Origin: an uncultured Oribacterium sp. | Lineage (GTDB): Bacteria > Bacillota > Clostridia > Lachnospirales > Lachnospiraceae | Length of the DNA: 7,909 bases | Direction: 5' to 3' | Assembly (NCBI GenBank): GCA_900772695.1 | Contig: CAAGRO010000137.1 | Span: 1-7,909 of the forward strand | In this document: piece by piece, positions 6,969 through 7,909 of the stretch | How the letters are laid out: each line of letters begins with the position of its first letter | Position numbering within the stretch: the stretch's first letter is position 1 | Position numbers and translations under genes: made by a program | Notes under the pieces: model-generated | Database searches by the model: none | Told to the model about the DNA's origin: nothing | The model's input: only the letters and a program-made list of their open reading frames with translations

Positions 6969-6974
6969 TCCGCT

Positions 6975-7003
6975 TTTATAAGGCTAGATTACTATTTGAT
7001 AAA
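6975..7003 (-). promoter_or_regulatory. Predicted promoter of the prpF-like operon
   Basis: On the minus strand TTTATC (6998-7003, 3 of 6 consensus) and TATAAA (6975-6980, 5 of 6) are separated by 17 bp. The good -10 with a poor -35 is typical of promoters that need a LysR-type activator. The -35 overlaps that of the divergent regulator promoter. Confidence 0.5.
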
Positions 7004-7024
7004 CATTCTGTAAAATTGTATAAT
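6996..7024 (+). promoter_or_regulatory. Predicted sigma-70-type promoter of the LysR gene
   Basis: TTGATA (6996-7001) and a perfect TATAAT (7019-7024) are separated by 17 bp. The start would be near 7031, giving a leader of about 37 nt. The AAAGG site at 7057-7061 serves ATG 7068. Confidence 0.65.
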
Positions 7025-7027
7025 TTC

Positions 7028-7039
7028 ATCAAACTTGAT
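7028..7039. promoter_or_regulatory. Candidate LysR-family operator (ATCAAACTTGAT dyad)
   Basis: A perfect inverted repeat with 5-bp arms (ATCAA/TTGAT) and a 2-bp spacer. Its centre is about 65 bp upstream of the predicted operon start and overlaps the predicted start of the regulator gene, the usual arrangement for an activator that also represses itself. A T-N11-A pattern (T7026, A7038) fits, though that pattern is weak evidence. The TTGAT half-site recurs at 6996-7000 beside the -35 elements, and a second dyad (ACATT-TGG-AATGT, 7042-7054) follows. Confidence 0.45.
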
Positions 7040-7067
7040 TCACATTTGGAATGTTGAAAGGTGCATT

Positions 7068-7909
7068 ATGGACGAAAAAGACATCGAGATCTTCCGCTCT
7101 CTCATCAAAACCGGCAATGTAACGAAATCCTCCGAGAAGCTCTATACGACACAGTCCTCGGTCACGAAGCGCATCCAGAAAATGGAGGAGGAGCTCGGCT
7201 GCCAGCTGTTTATCCGTACAAAAAAAGGCGTCCTTCCGACGCCTGCGGCAGAGAAGATCCTGCCTGATTTCAATCATATCCAGGAAACCCTGGACCATAT
7301 CCGGAACTTCACCCAGTCCGCGGAAGGCACCATCGCCGGTTCTCTCCGCCTCGGTGTGTCGGTGAACTATGCCCGTTACCGTCTCCCCACTGTTTTAAAG
7401 CACTACATGGAGAAGTATCCGGCGGTGGATGTTGATGTCCGCACCGACCAGTCGACGAATCTCTACCGGAAGCTCCTGAACAACGAGCTGAACATCGCCA
7501 TCGTCCGTGGTGAGTTCCGCTGGGATGAGGGCAGCTGTCTCCTCTCGGAGGAGCCGGTCTGTCTCGTCGTCTCTCCGGAAAATGCCCATACACCGCTCAG
7601 TGAGCTCCCGAGCATCCAGCGCCACTCGGACCCCTCCTTCGAGGAGAGCGCCCGACTCTGGCGCGCCGAGCAGCACATCGAGAAGTCCCACTCGAGCCTC
7701 CACATCAACGACATCTCCACCTGCCTCGCGATGGTGAAAAGCGGCATCGGCTGGGCCATCCTCCCGGAGATCTGCCTCGACGGCTTCGACGGCATCCGCA
7801 TGCCGCTCGTCCTGCAGGACGGCACCCGCATCACCCGGAAGACCTATGTCCTCTATAAACACGACTACTACGAGCTCCCGCAGGTGAAGCTCTTCATCGA
7901 TGAAATACG
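7068..7909 (+). CDS. LysR-type transcriptional regulator, C-terminus cut by window edge
   Basis: 280 codons are present with no stop; family members are about 300 residues, so only a short tail is missing. The N-terminal winged helix-turn-helix (about 1-65) is typical: NVTKSSEKLYTTQSSVTKRI (17-36) then MEEELGCQLFIRTKKG (39-54). A linker helix follows, then the effector-binding domain from about residue 90 (GSLRLGVSVNYARYRLP). Late signatures include INDISTCLAMVKSGIGWAILP. The protein is expected to bind DNA as a tetramer and to sense a metabolite of the adjacent pathway, most plausibly a carboxylate. ATG 7068 has AAAGG 6 nt upstream; ATG 7051 is out of frame. Divergence from the operon strongly suggests it controls that operon, as ybhD lies beside ybhHIJ in E. 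coli. Confidence 0.9.
   Translation, partial: MDEKDIEIFRSLIKTGNVTKSSEKLYTTQSSVTKRIQKMEEELGCQLFIRTKKGVLPTPAAEKILPDFNHIQETLDHIRNFTQSAEGTIAGSLRLGVSVNYARYRLPTVLKHYMEKYPAVDVDVRTDQSTNLYRKLLNNELNIAIVRGEFRWDEGSCLLSEEPVCLVVSPENAHTPLSELPSIQRHSDPSFEESARLWRAEQHIEKSHSSLHINDISTCLAMVKSGIGWAILPEICLDGFDGIRMPLVLQDGTRITRKTYVLYKHDYYELPQVKLFIDEI

Overview
The window reads as chromosomal DNA from an anaerobic-type Gram-positive bacterium of the Firmicutes (Bacillota). The signs are strong AGGAGG-type ribosome binding sites, G+C-rich third codon positions, AT-rich promoters, and proteins of a Clostridia/Negativicutes flavour. The genus cannot be fixed from sequence alone, and no plasmid, phage, IS, CRISPR or RNA-gene signature is visible.

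Layout. A LysR-type regulator (7068 to the right edge, + strand) is divergent from a four-gene minus-strand operon. In transcription order the operon holds a PrpF-family isomerase (6839-5706), a MatC/SLC13-like carboxylate transporter (5660-4407), a seven-bladed beta-propeller lactonase (4315-3266) and a large one-chain aconitase-family hydratase (3248-903). A hairpin at 783-820 closes the operon. A separate minus-strand gene then starts at 717 and runs off the left edge; it encodes an aldose 1-epimerase-like (GalM/LacX type) protein with an unusual acidic, repeated insertion. The regulator and the epimerase are both cut by the window ends.

How the genes fit together. Regulator, PrpF-like isomerase, carboxylate transporter, aconitase-like protein and lactonase are also neighbours in Escherichia coli (ybhD, ybhH, ybhI, ybhJ, with pgl/ybhE beside them; recalled from memory, not searched). 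The substrate of that set is, as far as I know, undefined. PrpF-family isomerases act beside aconitase-family hydratases in known routes: AcnD/PrpF in the 2-methylcitrate cycle and Mii/DmdAB in nicotinate fermentation. A reasonable inference is uptake and catabolism of a branched or unsaturated di- or tricarboxylate, possibly supplied as a lactone. This is a hypothesis.

Regulation. The 228-nt divergent intergenic region carries two sigma-70-type promoters with overlapping -35 elements. A dyad, ATCAAACTTGAT, is centred about 65 bp upstream of the predicted operon start, the usual place for a LysR-family site. The most unexpected detail lies after the hydratase stop codon: 66 bp further on, in frame, there is a second degenerate copy of the gene's 3' end, again ending in DMGL-stop.
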